Shown: piece by piece, positions 48,177 to 59,740 of the stretch
Layout of the letters: every line of letters starts with the position of its first letter
How positions within the stretch are numbered: position 1 is the stretch's first letter
NCBI GenBank assembly: GCA_038503075.1
Contig: JBCAML010000022.1
Coordinates: 930,001 to 994,000 of the forward strand
Source: Gyromitra esculenta
Lineage: Eukaryota > Ascomycota > Pezizomycetes > Pezizales > Discinaceae
DNA length: 64,000 nt
Direction of reading: 5' to 3'
Translations under genes and position numbers: made by a program
The notes under the pieces: model-generated
Seen by the model: the letters and a program-made list of their open reading frames with translations, nothing else
Told to the model about the DNA's origin: nothing
Database searches by the model: none

Positions 48177-49336
48177 ATGGCAGCACCCCTCCGCTCCTTC
48201 CTCCCACGCACCGCCAAAACGGCCATCCCTCTGCTCCGCATCACCCGTCCGGTGCACCACCACGCCTCCCCGCGGTCCCCAACCCTCCCCTCGCTGCCCA
48301 CCAAGAAGGTCGGCAGCTTTCGCCAGGGCCTGACCCACAGCCGCTTCGGCCAGGGCTGCAGACTCTACTCCTCGCCCGGCCGGAAGCTCGGCGAGACCGC
48401 GGGCAGTCGAAACCCGTTCCCTGTGGTCCCGCTTCTCGTCATTCTCGCGGCCGGCAGCGGGGGCTTCTACCTCCTTGTGCAGCAACGAGCAGGTCCTCTC
48501 CTCTCCTCTCCTCCCTCCTCCCCTCCCCTCTCCTCCTCCCTTCTATTCTACTCTCCTCTCCTCCCCCCCTTACCACCTGCTAACAAACACAGACATGGAA
48601 CCCCACCGCCTCTCCAAACCCAAGGGCGCTACCTTCAGCCCCTCAGACGTAACCGTCATCTTCGTCCTCGGCGGCCCAGGCGCCGGCAAGGGAACGCAAT
48701 GCGCGAACCTCGTGCGCGACTACGGCTTCGTGCACCTGTCCGCGGGGGACCTGCTGCGCGCGGAGCAGGCCCGGCCCGGCAGCGAGTTTGGCGAGCTGAT
48801 CAAGACGTACATCCGCGAGGGCCAGATCGTGCCGATGGAGGTGACGGTGGCGCTGCTGGAGGCGGCGATGACGGAGGCGATCGCGAAGCAGCACAAGACG
48901 CGGTTCCTGGTCGACGGGTTCCCGCGCCAGATGGACCAGGCGGTCAAGTTTGAGGACGAGGTGTGCGAGAGCCGGTTCACGCTCTTCTTCGAGTGTCCCG
49001 AGGAGGTGCTGCTGAAGCGTCTGCTGAAGCGCGGCGAAACGAGCGGGCGCGAGGACGACAATATCGAGAGTATCAGAAAGAGGTTTAGGACCTTTGTGGA
49101 CACTAGCATGCCGGTTGTGGACTACTATGAGCGTCTGGGGAAGGTCGTGAGGATTGATAGTGGCGGTACGCCAGAGGGCGTGTATGCGCAGGTGTGCAAA
49201 CAAGTCACGGTATGTTCTCTCTCTCTCTCTCACTCGCTCACTCGCCCACTCACACACTCTCGCGCATGGCTAATAGCGTGTATAGGAGAGACTGGAACCC
49301 GAGACAGAGAGGCAGCGGATGACGGTTGCTGCGTGA
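48177..49336 (+). CDS. ura6: UMP-CMP kinase Ura6 with N-terminal targeting/membrane extension
   Basis: Three exons (48177-48492, 48593-49209, 49286-49336) give 327 aa. The kinase core starts near residue 120: VIFVLGGPGAGKGTQC (P-loop at 132-139), YGFVHLSAGDLLRAE, FLVDGFPRQMDQA (the NMP-kinase DGFPR motif), LLKRGETSGREDDN and the C-terminal VYAQVCKQV. It phosphorylates UMP and CMP with ATP. The first ~105 residues are extra compared with cytosolic enzymes: an Arg/Ser-rich, acid-free start (MAAPLRSFLPRTAKTAIPLL) like a mitochondrial presequence, then the hydrophobic span VVPLLVILAAGSGGFYLLV. The intron after it has a weak GTCCTC donor and a CT microsatellite. Localisation is inferred. Confidence 0.92.
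48493..48592 (+). repeat. CTCCTC microsatellite filling the first ura6 intron
   Basis: The intron consists almost entirely of CTCCT/CTCTC units up to CTAACAAACACAG. Such tracts are length-unstable. Confidence 0.6.
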
Positions 49337-50474
49337 ATACACGGCCTTGCTATTGCTTCCTGCGACTTTGTGGTGTCGGAGCGGGCTTGAGGATTATACC
49401 ATACCCTCCTTGCTTGGAGTGCTTGCTGGATGGGGAATTATTGGCTTACTGGCTTACTGGCTTATCGTCCTTTTTTTTTTCTGTCGTTTTCTATTCGTTC
49501 GTTTGCTTGTTGTAATAGATACTGGTCCTTGGCGACGCTTTCTTTTGTGGGCTGCTGGCTGTCGTTGATTGTGTGGCTGTAGTTGACTGTGATGGTTATG
49601 GCCGTGGCCGTGGCTAGTTGGTAGAGGTGTGCGAGATGCATTAGATGGTGCGGGTGCGTGGTTTTATTTGTTTCTGCGTTTGTTTTGTGTCTTGGTAGCG
49701 GCAGTGGTAGTAGTAGCGGTAGTAGTGAAGCATATCATTTAAATTATTGCAAACTGGCAGCTTGATACACCCGTCACGAAATATCACTCGATTTTTTCAC
49801 CGCGAGTCACCGCGTTCCAATGATCGTGCCGTGTAGAGGATGCAACCCTATCCGGAAAGAACGGTGGAATATTATAAATGCTGTAAACTGACATCTCTAT
49901 TTGCCGGATTGGGTTTTACCACCGACATCCCAGCTGCATGAAGATTCGAGGGAAGAACCGCAGATTATCGAGAGTGCTATTACCTACTCTCACCTTCCGC
50001 TGCACTGGATAGAACCTAAGTGGTGATTTTTCTCTCCTCTGGCGATAGCCCCTGTTTTCGGACTCTTTGCTAGCCCCTTCTATTTTGTGGTGGTTAGATG
50101 TGGGCTTTCTTATTGACTACATATGCCTCTCTATCAGCGGGTGCACCCAGTGAGTAAACAACAAGAATCTCTACCAGCGGGTATGATGAGCTTTCTAGTG
50201 TGGTATTTGAGAACCGGATTAAATTCCGAGTTTATAAATACGAAATCACATGAGAGAGTGGGAAGGATCTTACCCTCAGCCCTTTCTTAGGAGACATACT
50301 CCCAACCAAGTAATGCTAGGACCGACCACAAACGACAAAGGACGAAAGTATTTATTTATTTATGTCAGATATCAACGATAACTAGTCCGAGCCAGCCCGA
50401 CGCCATAAACATCAATTCCTGCTTCCCGGATATATGCCTGTTGCAAACACACGTAGTCTACACCTCCCCCCCCT
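49337..50474. other. Intergenic, convergent ura6 and tad3 3' regions
   Basis: 1.14 kb without a supported gene. GGC and GTAGTAG-type simple repeats occur at about 49590-49730. A TTTATTTATTTATG run near 50352 lies beyond the tad3 stop. Confidence 0.5.
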
Positions 50475-51702
50475 CTATACAGAAATCCCATCCTCCACCT
50501 CCTCTTCGTCTCCATCCACCCACTGCCAGCACAGAAACTTCCAATTAAGCTCCGGTCTCCAAAACAACCCGTAGCCTTCCCTCCCACCATCTACATCCTC
50601 CGCCATCAGCGCCCCAGTATCCCGTACCCGCTTCCCAAACACCACAGCCCCAACCCTGCTGTGCAGCAGCGCCATAGCACACATAACACACGGTTCGTGC
50701 GAGAGATACACATGCATATTATGACACAAATAGCCCTCCCCATTCTCCACCCCTCCCACCGCCGCCGCCGCTGCTCCCCCAAAATACACGCCCTCGACCT
50801 CCGTCTCCGCCCTGACCGGATTATCCGGCGCAACCTGCACCCCGTCCGCCACCCTCTTCTGCGCAACCATAGCGACGGCCCTCATGACCGCATGATTCAG
50901 CGGACTCCTCCCCGCGCGCCGTCCGTCGCCCGCCACGGCCACAACATGCCCCGACTCCGGCTCCACAAGCACGCACCCGAACCCCATCCCAGCCCCCGCA
51001 GAAGCGGCCTGGTGGCCGGCGCGGCGCGCAAGCCGCATATACTCCGCTGCGCGCGCCAGCTTCCTGCTGGCGTTCTCGACAACGGCGGGGTGGGGCCCGT
51101 AGGGGTTGCCGCGCTTGTACACGGTTGGCCAGAAGCGCGTGCTCCAGTCGCTGGCTTGCGCGGCGGAGATTGGTTGGCAGGAGGGGACGGGGACGGTGCT
51201 GATCCTCGGAGCGGCTTCTTCGCGGTGCGTGAACACGGGGAGTGTCAGGAGGAAGGACTCGAGCGATGGCTGTGGGATGTCGGAGACGGGGCAGACGAGG
51301 AGGTATAGGACTGGGTCGGCGGCCGTTACCGCGACGAGGGGGGCTACCGAGGCGGGCAGGAACGAAGGGTTGACGAGGCGCCGGAGGTGCTGGAGCGGTG
51401 TCAGCGCGGGGAGATGGGTGCGCAGGGAGGTGAGGACTGTGTTGGCGGATTTGGCGGGGATGGGGAGGATGTAGCAGTCGGCTGGGTGGTAATTGTTAGT
51501 GAAATGGTGCGAGTGATTAGGCGTGAAGGGGAGTACTTGTTTGAACGGCAGCTTTGATCTCCTCCAGGGTTCGGAGAGGGACGAGTTTGCCTGGACGGCT
51601 ATTCGGATATGGTAGTCCATCCTGTGCATCAAAAGAGATGGATCTCTCGGCGGTCTTGTATGGAGGGGGTTCATCGCCTGATGGGGCGAGAGGCGTGGGC
51701 AT
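50475..51702 (-). CDS. tad3: tRNA-specific adenosine deaminase subunit Tad3
   Basis: Two exons on the minus strand (51702-51537, 51481-50475) with a 55-bp intron give 390 aa. The C-terminal cytidine/deoxycytidylate-deaminase fold has LNHAVMRAV at ~250-258, where Tad3 proteins carry Val in place of the catalytic Glu (HAV, not HAE). The zinc ligands PCVMC are at 319-323, followed by ALLHSRVGAVVFG. This pseudo-catalytic subunit pairs with Tad2 to convert A34 to inosine in tRNAs. The N-terminal half contains a Tad3-typical LEEIKAAVQT...YILPIPAK and RFWPTVYKRGNPYGPHP. It converges on ura6. Confidence 0.93.
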
Positions 51703-52448
51703 CGTGTTCTCTGGACGAGAGACCGGAGGGAGATTCTGGTTGAAGCTGAAATTCCTTTGCTCGGGTTAGGGTTGTGGGCTTATCGATAACACCCTTTTGG
51801 GATACATTTGGAGACGGCCACTTCCCTTGTCCAGGTATAAGCTGGAATCTCTATTCCAGTCACGACAATTGCCCTGTGGAGGTGTTGAAGTCATGGACCG
51901 TGAGACTGTAAACCGAACTGTAGGTGATGAGCTACGATCATTTCCACACCCCTATCAGCTTCAGAGTTTGTGGAAACGAACACAACGCCCAAAAGAACAG
52001 GTCTAAATCTAATCACAGCCCCATCCCTCAAGCTTAAGCCTTGTGACGCCTATCATGGGTATAGTTTTTGGGGGCTTGTCGAATGTCTCCATAATATTCA
52101 TAGAATATCACTCGATTGTTAGTGGCAGAGCACCAGTTTATACTGTCAGATGTCATCCAACCCCACTTACCCCGAGTATGAGACTTGCCGAAAGTTCCCA
52201 GACCGTCACCTAATCTGTGTCGATCTCCAAACCCATAGACTCCCAGAGTACCCGGACCCTACTCGCAGCACACATCACAGAAAAAAAGACAATACACAAC
52301 CCCAAATTAAACCCAAACCCATTTATTCGCAGCTAAAGTAAAACATGAAATGGTATCACTACGATCCCTAAACTTTTCTCAAAATGCAAACGAGACCCTA
52401 ACCCCATAACAGAAGCAAACCCACGTATCGGAAACCACATATTGGAAA
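51703..52448. other. Intergenic, tad3 promoter and rpb11 3' region
   Basis: 746 bp without a supported ORF. The far end (52290-52448) is A-rich on the plus strand and would be the rpb11 3' UTR on the minus strand. Confidence 0.5.
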
Positions 52449-55137
52449 CTAATACTTATCCCACGGTGCCTTCTTCCTGGCATTAGCAGCCGGGTCCGGA
52501 GTATCACCACCGTACCCTCCGCTCCACTGCGGACTGGTCTCCCCATCATCATCGCCGCGATTTCCACTCCACTGCGGGCTGGTCGCCTCATCATCACTAC
52601 CGGCATTTCCACCACTGCCGTCCCACGACGCATTTCCACTTCCTGAATTTTCCTGCCCCCACGGAGCCCTGTTGCTCCTGGCTGCCGCCTCCCACTCAAC
52701 CGAAGCCGGTCTAACTTGCTGCCCATAGTTATTAGGAACCCCCACCGGCGCTCTCGCAGCAACAATAGCTGGCGGCCTACTCAAATACGCCCTCTCACCA
52801 CTAGAATCTGGATCGCGCGGCGGAGAGGCTGCAGGACTATACTGACCCTGCGCTCTGCTGATATTGCCAGCGGGCTGCTCGTTCCAAGGTGCACTGCCGC
52901 TAGACGAAGTAGAATTCCAAGACACCCTATTCTGGGTTCTTCCGGCAGACTGATTCCATGGCGCACTGGCAGTCGGTGGAGCTGAGCGTTGTTCGAGTGT
53001 CGGGCTTCGTCCGCCAGCGTAAGCAGCGGTGGTGGTGGCCGTAGTGGCGGTAGTGTTTCTGGGTGACTCGTTCCATGGTCTGCTGTTCTGTGTTCCCCCG
53101 CGCTGTGTTCCCCCGCGCTGTGTCCCCCCACGCTGTACCCCCCAGTGTGGGGCTGGAGAGGGCTGCTGGTAGGTCTGGACTCTAGAAATCGGGGCCTCAT
53201 AGACGGGCTCGTAGGTAGGGGATCCTCGGCCGGGGTTATAGGAAGTTTCTGATCCATTCCATGGTGCTCTTGAAGTTGGACCAGATGGTTGTCCGCTCTG
53301 GCGGGATTGATTCCTGGAGCGATCAAAGATTGCGGGTCTTTCACTGGAGCTGTATGGAGCATCCCATGGGGCGCTATTGGCACTACTTCCAATGATCAGC
53401 CCAGCGGATTCGCTCCATGGTGCCCTTGAAGTCGGAGCAGGCGAATGTTCAGTCCGGTAGGATTGATTCCTGGGGTTGGGCTGTTGGAGGGCTGGGCGTA
53501 TTTCTCTAGAACTGGATGGGGGATCGTCCCATGGAGCTCTACTGACGCCGTTTTCAATTATTGGCCCAACAGGTTCGTCCCATGACGCCCTTGAGGTCGG
53601 AGCAGGCACCCTTGAGGTTGGAGCGGGCGCTCTTGAGGTCGGAGCGGATGCCCTTGAGTTCGGAGCGGGCGAATGCTGGGTCCGGTAGGATTGATTCCTG
53701 GGGTTGGGCTGCTCGAAGGTTGGGCGTATTTCAGCAGAGCTGGATGGGGGATCATCCCAAGGAGCCCTACTGACGCCGTTTTCAGTTATTTGTCCAACAG
53801 GTGCGTCCCATGGCGCCCTTACAATTGAAGTAGATGGTTGCTCGTTTCGATTGGATTGATTCCTGGGGTTTGGCTGTTCGAAGGTTGGGCGTATTTCAGC
53901 AGAGCTGGATGGGGGATCATCCCAAGGAGCCCTACTGACGCCATTTTCAATTATTGGACCAACAGGTGCGTCCCATGGCGCCCTTACAATTGAAGCAGAC
54001 GATTGCTCGATCCGGTTGGATTGGTTCCTGGGGTTGGACTGTTCGAAGGTTGGGCGTATTTCAGCAGAGCTGGGTGGGGGATCATCCCAAGGAGCCCTAC
54101 TGACGCCATTTTCAATTATTGGCCCAACATGTTCTTCCCATGGCGCTCTACCGCTTGTGGGTGCGACAGAGGAAGATCCGTCCCAGGGTGGACTTCCAGG
54201 CACGGTGGGTTCGGGTTCATCCCATGAAGCTCTTCCACTGGCCTTTCCGCTATTTTTGTTATTCCTCCCATCCCATGGCGTACTTGTGTCCCCGTCTTGA
54301 TCCCCACTTCCCGATGCTTCCTCGTTAAGATAGGTACCCCCACCGTCCCACGGCGGGCTCACATACCCGTCCTCACCGCCTTCGCCTTCGCCTTCACCGC
54401 CTCCACTTCCACTTCCACTTCCACCAGCTCCTCCTCCACCTCCGCTCTCACTTGCACCACCCCAAAACTTATGGTGACTATCTCTAAGCATTTCATTCCT
54501 AATCTTATCCCTCACCTTCCTCGCCTCCTCCATCTTCCTCTCCCTCTGATCCCTCTCTAGATCCTCCCGTCCAGCAGCCGCCTCATTCGTCAACTTCCAG
54601 ATCTCCCATTCGCGCGTAAACTGCTTGCCCATGTTCTGCAGATCATGGATAACACGTCTGCAAGCATCCTCGACCGCCTGGCGGGGGCCCGTGTCTTCGG
54701 TAGTAGAGACACGGAGGACGAAGGATGGGAAGAGCGGGTGCGGCACTTTGTAGGCTGCAAAGAGAACATTGTCAGTTGCGAGGAGAGCTGAAGCAAGGAG
54801 GTTGCCGAGGGTGTGGTCTTCGCGGGCGAAGGTGAATGTTGCAGTGTTGGGGATATCTGGGTATGTTAGTGGTGGAGAAATGGGCGGGAGGGAGGGAAGG
54901 CTTACGGGGATCATATTGCACGGTCACTCTGGTTTTTGTTTTGTTTTGTTAGTGGGGGGTTTTATGAGTGTGGTAGTAGTAAAAGGAGCAGGGTAGTGCT
55001 GAGAGTAGCAGAATAATGTGAGGAGCAGCTGAACAACATTGGGAATAGCTGAATAGCATTGGGAGTAGAGGGAAATCATACTTCTCTTCTCCCTCCTCCA
55101 GGGTGAACAACTCAAACCTATCCGGCAGGTCGTTCAT
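52449..55137 (-). CDS. rpb11: RNA polymerase II subunit Rpb11 with a ~700-residue Trp-repeat C-terminal extension
   Basis: Three exons on the minus strand (55137-55082, 54928-54906, 54856-52449) give 828 aa, against ~120 aa for usual Rpb11. The core is unmistakable: LPDRFELFTLEEGEEKVTVQ, then IPNTATFTFAREDHTLGNLL and VLFAAYKVPHPLFPSFVLRV. It dimerises with Rpb3 in the polymerase assembly platform. A charged helix (EDLERDQRERKMEEARKVR) leads, in the same 2.4-kb exon, to a low-complexity tail rich in Pro, Ser, Asn and Gly. The tail carries about 26 Trp, mostly as APWD, APWN or ASWD, and ends APWDKY at the stop. The tail's middle is a 165-bp (55-residue) tandem repeat. The stop is at 52449-52451, and no stop or frameshift separates core and tail. 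Two in-frame upstream ATGs (MKEDARNMNDL) are possible alternative starts. Confidence 0.9.
53470..54180 (-). repeat. 165-bp tandem repeat coding for Trp-containing 55-residue units
   Basis: The marker GGGGGATCATCCCA recurs at 53746, 53911 and 54076, exactly 165 bp apart, with a diverged copy at about 53518 after an extra ~60-bp expansion of a PTSRA-type minisatellite. Each unit encodes two Trp motifs (APWD-x-P and APWDDP) plus a NPRNQS segment. The period is a multiple of three, so copy number can change without breaking the frame. Confidence 0.85.
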
Positions 55138-55714
55138 ATTTCTCGCATCCTCCTTCATCTTGACAAACTCTCCAGTGGATCCTTTATCTAAAATACCTTC
55201 CTTCCTTCTCCGACAGCAATTCGGAAGCAGTTCTAGAGTGAGTGACAATCAAACAGTGGACCTCCAAGGAAAAACCCGTCAAGCCGTGATGAAGGATGGA
55301 AGCAGGAGACTCCAGCGTTGTGTGCAGAGTTTGCAGCAACGGAGCCAGCGGGCGGGCGGGAGCGGGGTGGGGCCGGGCTGGGCGGGCGACAAACACCGCG
55401 GGCTCCCACAGCAGCCCGACGCAGGTCCGTGCATGCGTTGCTGCAGGGCAGTGGCGACACCCGGCAGATCGACGCAGGGGTGGTTTGGGGCTCGGCCAAG
55501 CCCCGAGAGCCGCAACGCCCACGTGTTGTGGGGGGGAGGGAATATATAGGCTGTGGCCCGAGATGCAGACGGATGCCCTTACACAGCTCCATCACCCATC
55601 CTGCTGCTTTTCAGAGAGACTTTTTTCATTCTTGAATACCATACACATACACACCACGACTAGCCCGCTTCTGTGGATCCTTTCTGTTTCTCTCCACTAA
55701 ACTGCATCATCACC
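55138..55714. promoter_or_regulatory. Divergent promoter region rpb11/cox19
   Basis: 577 bp between the two starts. On the cox19 side there is a GC-rich block (about 55340-55500) followed by AATATATAGG at 55541-55550, a TATA-like box ~165 bp before the cox19 ATG. No independent gene is supported. Confidence 0.45.
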
Positions 55715-56240
55715 ATGAGTGGCTTTGGTCGGCCCCCATCATCAAAGATCGTTTTCTCCCCCACACCGTGAGTAGCTTGTGCAGTCTCCGTCTTTGGTTT
55801 CTCTGGGGCTAACGTACCATAGGCCCGAGCGTGGCAGTTTTCCCCTCGATCATGAAGGTTGGGATCTCGCCCTGCTTATTAGCCAATGGGAGGAACTAAT
55901 GAGAAGGGACAGGAGAGTGTAGATCGGTGATGAGTGACTATTTGAAATGTCTGAAGAAGGCGAAGGGAACGAATGACATGGAGTGTCGATTGATTGCAAA
56001 AGACTATCTAAAGTGCCGGATGGATAAGTTTGTTTTCCTCGGTTCTTGGACCTTTGCATCTTGGGGCACAGGCTGAGTTTTTATTGCAGCAATCTGATGG
56101 CACCCGATGAGTTCAAGAACCTGGGCTTCCAAGATGAGGGGCAGGCCAAGCCCGCGGAGAGGATGCCACTCAGCAGATTGGAGGAATTGAAGAGAGAAAA
56201 CTCGGAGCTGCTGAGGAAACATGCTGCCGAGAAGAAGTAG
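55715..56240 (+). CDS. cox19: Cytochrome c oxidase assembly protein Cox19
   Basis: Four small exons (55715-55767, 55823-55857, 55913-56027, 56090-56240) give 117 aa. The segment TPPERGSFPLDHEGEC is the Cox19 signature. Four cysteines, C32, C42, C54 and C64, form the twin CX9C (CHCH) fold, which is oxidised by Mia40 in the mitochondrial intermembrane space; YLKC follows in both helices. After MAPDEFKNLGF the tail is Lys/Glu-rich. Cox19 partners Cox11 in copper delivery to cytochrome oxidase. None of the exons is long enough to be found alone. npr3 starts 280 bp downstream on the same strand. Confidence 0.93.
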
Positions 56241-56519
56241 AATCAATATGGATCTCGATGTTCTATTGAAATTGCATTGGTTTATCTCCTATATCTGCTG
56301 CATCTCCAATATCTCCTCGTCTACAGCTGTACATTATTGGTTACAATCCTCTCGCTCGTTGCATCCGGCGATCGTGAAATTTATGCTTATTTCCTCGGAG
56401 GCTCCCCACCAAGCCGTTGACGTGTAACACGCGGAACAACCCGCCCCAAAGCCTCACTTCCCCTCCACCGCCTCTCATATCCAATTCCTCTCCCCCTCCC
56501 CACCATACTCCCCATAGCA

Positions 56520-59500
56520 ATGGCAGCCCCCCGCACCTCGTCCACCCCGAACGCCTGCCTCATCGCCGTCCTCCTAATTGTCCGCTCTGCCTCCGGCGTC
56601 TCCTTCGCCTTCCACTACCCTCCCAAGCCCAGCGTCGACCCAACCCCCCTCCACCGTCTCCCCCACACCTCCGGCACCCCACACTCAGGCCACCCCGCAC
56701 ACCCCGCAACAGCATACAGCGACTCGTCCTCCCACTCTTCCTCCAACTCCGACGCAGCCTCCTCCGGCGACGAAGACGACGACCGGCAATCCCGCACCAC
56801 ACTGCAAGATCTCGGTGGCACGACGATTCCCGGGGGGGGCCGCACCGCAACCGAGCGCTCTGATTCCGGGAGCCGCACGCGCAGCCACAGAGCCCACAGG
56901 AGACGACGCAAAGATGAAGAAGAGCGAAAGGAGGAGGAGGAGGAAGACATAGGTGAGCCGCCGTGGGAGACTGTACTAGGTTTCAAAGCGGACTTTCTGG
57001 CTGGATTGTTGGCTCCGAAGGCGAGCATGTGTAAGACGAAGTTTGAAATGACGGTGGATGATGTGGTGTTTTTGGGGTTCCCGTTGCATGTTAGGCCGGA
57101 TGGAACGTGGCGGAAGAAGAAGAAACGGAGGAGAGATGGAGATGATGAAGATGAAGAGGGGGATAATGAAGAGAAAGAGGTGAATGGGGCGGATGAGGAT
57201 GGGATGGAATGTGTGGATGTGGAGGGTAATGAGGAGAAGGGTGAGGGCGAGGAGGAGGAGGAGGAGGAGGTCAATGGCAATGGGGAGGCAGAAGAAAGTC
57301 ATACGGAGAAGGACCCTGAGGACGACGATGCAGATGATGAAAAGGATGATGATGACGAACACAGCAGTACTCACGGTGGAGGAATGTCTATGTTCCATGT
57401 TGTCTTCGTCCTCAATCCGCCTGAGTTGGAGTATCGTTTCCGTACACAGGAGATATTCGACTATGTTGTGAAGCGTTTTGCCCGAGCTCTTAAATACGAA
57501 CAGGCAAAAGATGGATATGTCTGGAGAGAGGCCGGAAAGATCAATAGTCTACGAGAGAAGGCGGTGCAGGAGGGTATGTTTTGTATGGTCGTCCTTTTCA
57601 TCAATACCTGGATATATAATGAAATATATAATCACCCTCTTCTCGAATCATTGTAAGGAAATGCTATATGAGATAACGAGAGCTAATTGGCCACAGGCGT
57701 CTCCTTCACGGAGCTCTGGAAACAAATTCTCGAGCAGTCCTCTCTTGCCTATGCCATGTCTCGAATTTATACCGACATTTCACAGTCCAAGATTGCACAC
57801 ATCTTCCTCAACAATAACCTTGGCCTCTCCCTCCAAATCCCAATCATCACTGAGACTACCGTCTTACCAGGACTTACAGACCCACAGGTCCCCGGACTCC
57901 CATTGACAACAGCACTCTCTTTTGGCGACGATGAGAACGAAGGAGACAACATGTTGGTACGGCACTTCACGCTGCTGTTCCTGGCAGACGTTGATTCCAT
58001 ACTTAAAGACATCGCAGCAGAAACAACAGAAAGCAGCAATAGTCTAGCATGTTTTGTAAAAGCCTGCAAACCAAGTCTATCGTACGTATATATATTCTCC
58101 CCAGAAACCTAACAACCTAACACAGAGTCCACGCACAGCTTCCTCCAAATCTCAAACTCCTGCAGCATTCCCCTCCATGATATCCAGCTAATGGCACGCC
58201 ACCTAATCCACTGGCGCAAAGCGCGCGCAATCCCGCCAATCAGCCACCGCGATATCTACATAGTCTCTCCAAACGCTGATATGCGGCGACTCCACACACT
58301 GATCCCCATATACGCGCGCCTATTCCCTACGCTCCCCACGCTGCCGATGATCCTATCAAAGCTATCTGGGAAGCCCAAGCCATACACCGCATACATTCCA
58401 AGCCGCGCCCACAGAGAAGCATATCTCCAGATACTAGCCTGGTTGATCCGCCACGGCCTCGTCACGCAACTGCGCAACTTTGCGTGGCTGCGCGTCACGC
58501 GTGATATCAAAGTACGAGTGGCGCGTGAGACTGCCGCGCGGGACCGCGAGCGCGAGAGACGGCAGCGCAAAGCGAGCAGTACGCGAAGCGGCAGCGTGTC
58601 CCCTGGCCGCGGGAGCGAAGGCGAGAATGACAAAATGACGTCGTCGATTTCGTCCCTCTTATCGTCGGGGCTCTCGGCGTCCGATGCTCCCGAGACAGCG
58701 ACGACGACGACGACAGCGGTGGCGGTGGCGTTTGAGGAGCCTGATTCCGACGATGAGAGGTTCAAGGAGAGCATAATATTGGAGCCACACCAGGCGAGCA
58801 GTATCGAGAGCGCCTGGTTGGAAATGATGATGCGTGGTCACACACCGGACGTGAGGGCGCTGTTTGATCGCATTATGAAATATCTAAACGGACAACATGC
58901 GATTGAGAAGATTGCTGTGAGGGAGGGTATCAGTAGGAGAGACGTGAGAAGGGTTTTGAATTTGTTTGAGGATTATGTGGTTTATGTAAGTACTGAGAAT
59001 TTCCGCTCTTTTTTCTTTTCTTTTCCTTTCCACTTTTCTCTCTTTCTCTTCGGTCTGTGTTTTGAGTATGAAGTGCGAACTATGGTTCGTGATACTTTGG
59101 AACCTCGGTTTCGGAGTGTGGGTCTCCGTTCCTGTTTCGCTTCCATTCGGGCCGCATATCCACCGGTGGATATGCGGCCGGGCCGGTTTTGGCCTCTTAC
59201 GGGTAATCGGGGGGGGAATTAAACAGCCAATTTCGGCAGTTATTTCTCGAGAAACTTACTTGAAACCGGGGGGGCGCACCAAAATGTGGAGGCAGTACAC
59301 GGCACGCTGAGGATCTTGGTTTTGTCGAGAAATGATTGTCGAAACCGGTTGTCGCAAACTTGAGTTCTTGTCCCCCCCTTCACTCTCAACCCCCCCCCTT
59401 TCTTTATCTTTCCCCTCGTGAGCTTTTTTATTTGTTTTATTTTTTTAGTCGATCTTTTGTGACCGCGCAAAACCCTTGGTCCCCCCTCATTATGCCCCTC

Positions 59501-59740
59501 AATCTCCACCCCTGCGATCTTCCCCCTATATTTCTTTTTTTTTTTTTCCTTTGTCGGACGTTTTTGTGCGGCCATCGAAACCGGGCATTATTTTGTTTTG
59601 GCGGCCCCGCAAAAAAGTGGCTTATGTTTCGTTCCTTGATCGAGATATGGAGTTTGGGGGGCGCATGTGACAGGACCATGCGGATGCAGCAGATACGACT
59701 TGCTAACTGGAACAATTATCCTCAGGCACGACACTGGTGA
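56520..59740 (+). CDS. npr3: SEACIT/GATOR1 subunit Npr3 (nitrogen permease regulator 3)
   Basis: Four exons (56520-57573, 57697-58081, 58139-58985, 59726-59740) give 766 aa. The N-terminal longin domain begins NACLIAVLLIVRSASGVSFA and FHYPPKP. It is interrupted by a Ser/acidic low-complexity insert, then FLAGLLAPKASMCKTKFEM, an acidic run (~residues 210-280) and MSMFHVVFVLNPPELEYRFR. Exons 2-3 contain TELWKQILEQSSLAYAMSRI, NSCSIPLHDIQLMARHLIHW and late winged-helix elements (HTPDVRALFDRIMKYLNGQH, IEKIAVREGISRRDV). Npr3 with Npr2 and Iml1 inhibits TORC1 when amino acids are scarce. The last intron is 740 bp, and the terminal exon would add only ARHW. If it is not spliced, translation ends at 59222 instead. 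Confidence 0.9.
59150..59179. repeat. Perfect 30-bp palindrome
   Basis: GGCCGCATATCCACC is followed immediately by its exact inverse, with no spacer. It lies in the long last intron of npr3. Confidence 0.85.
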
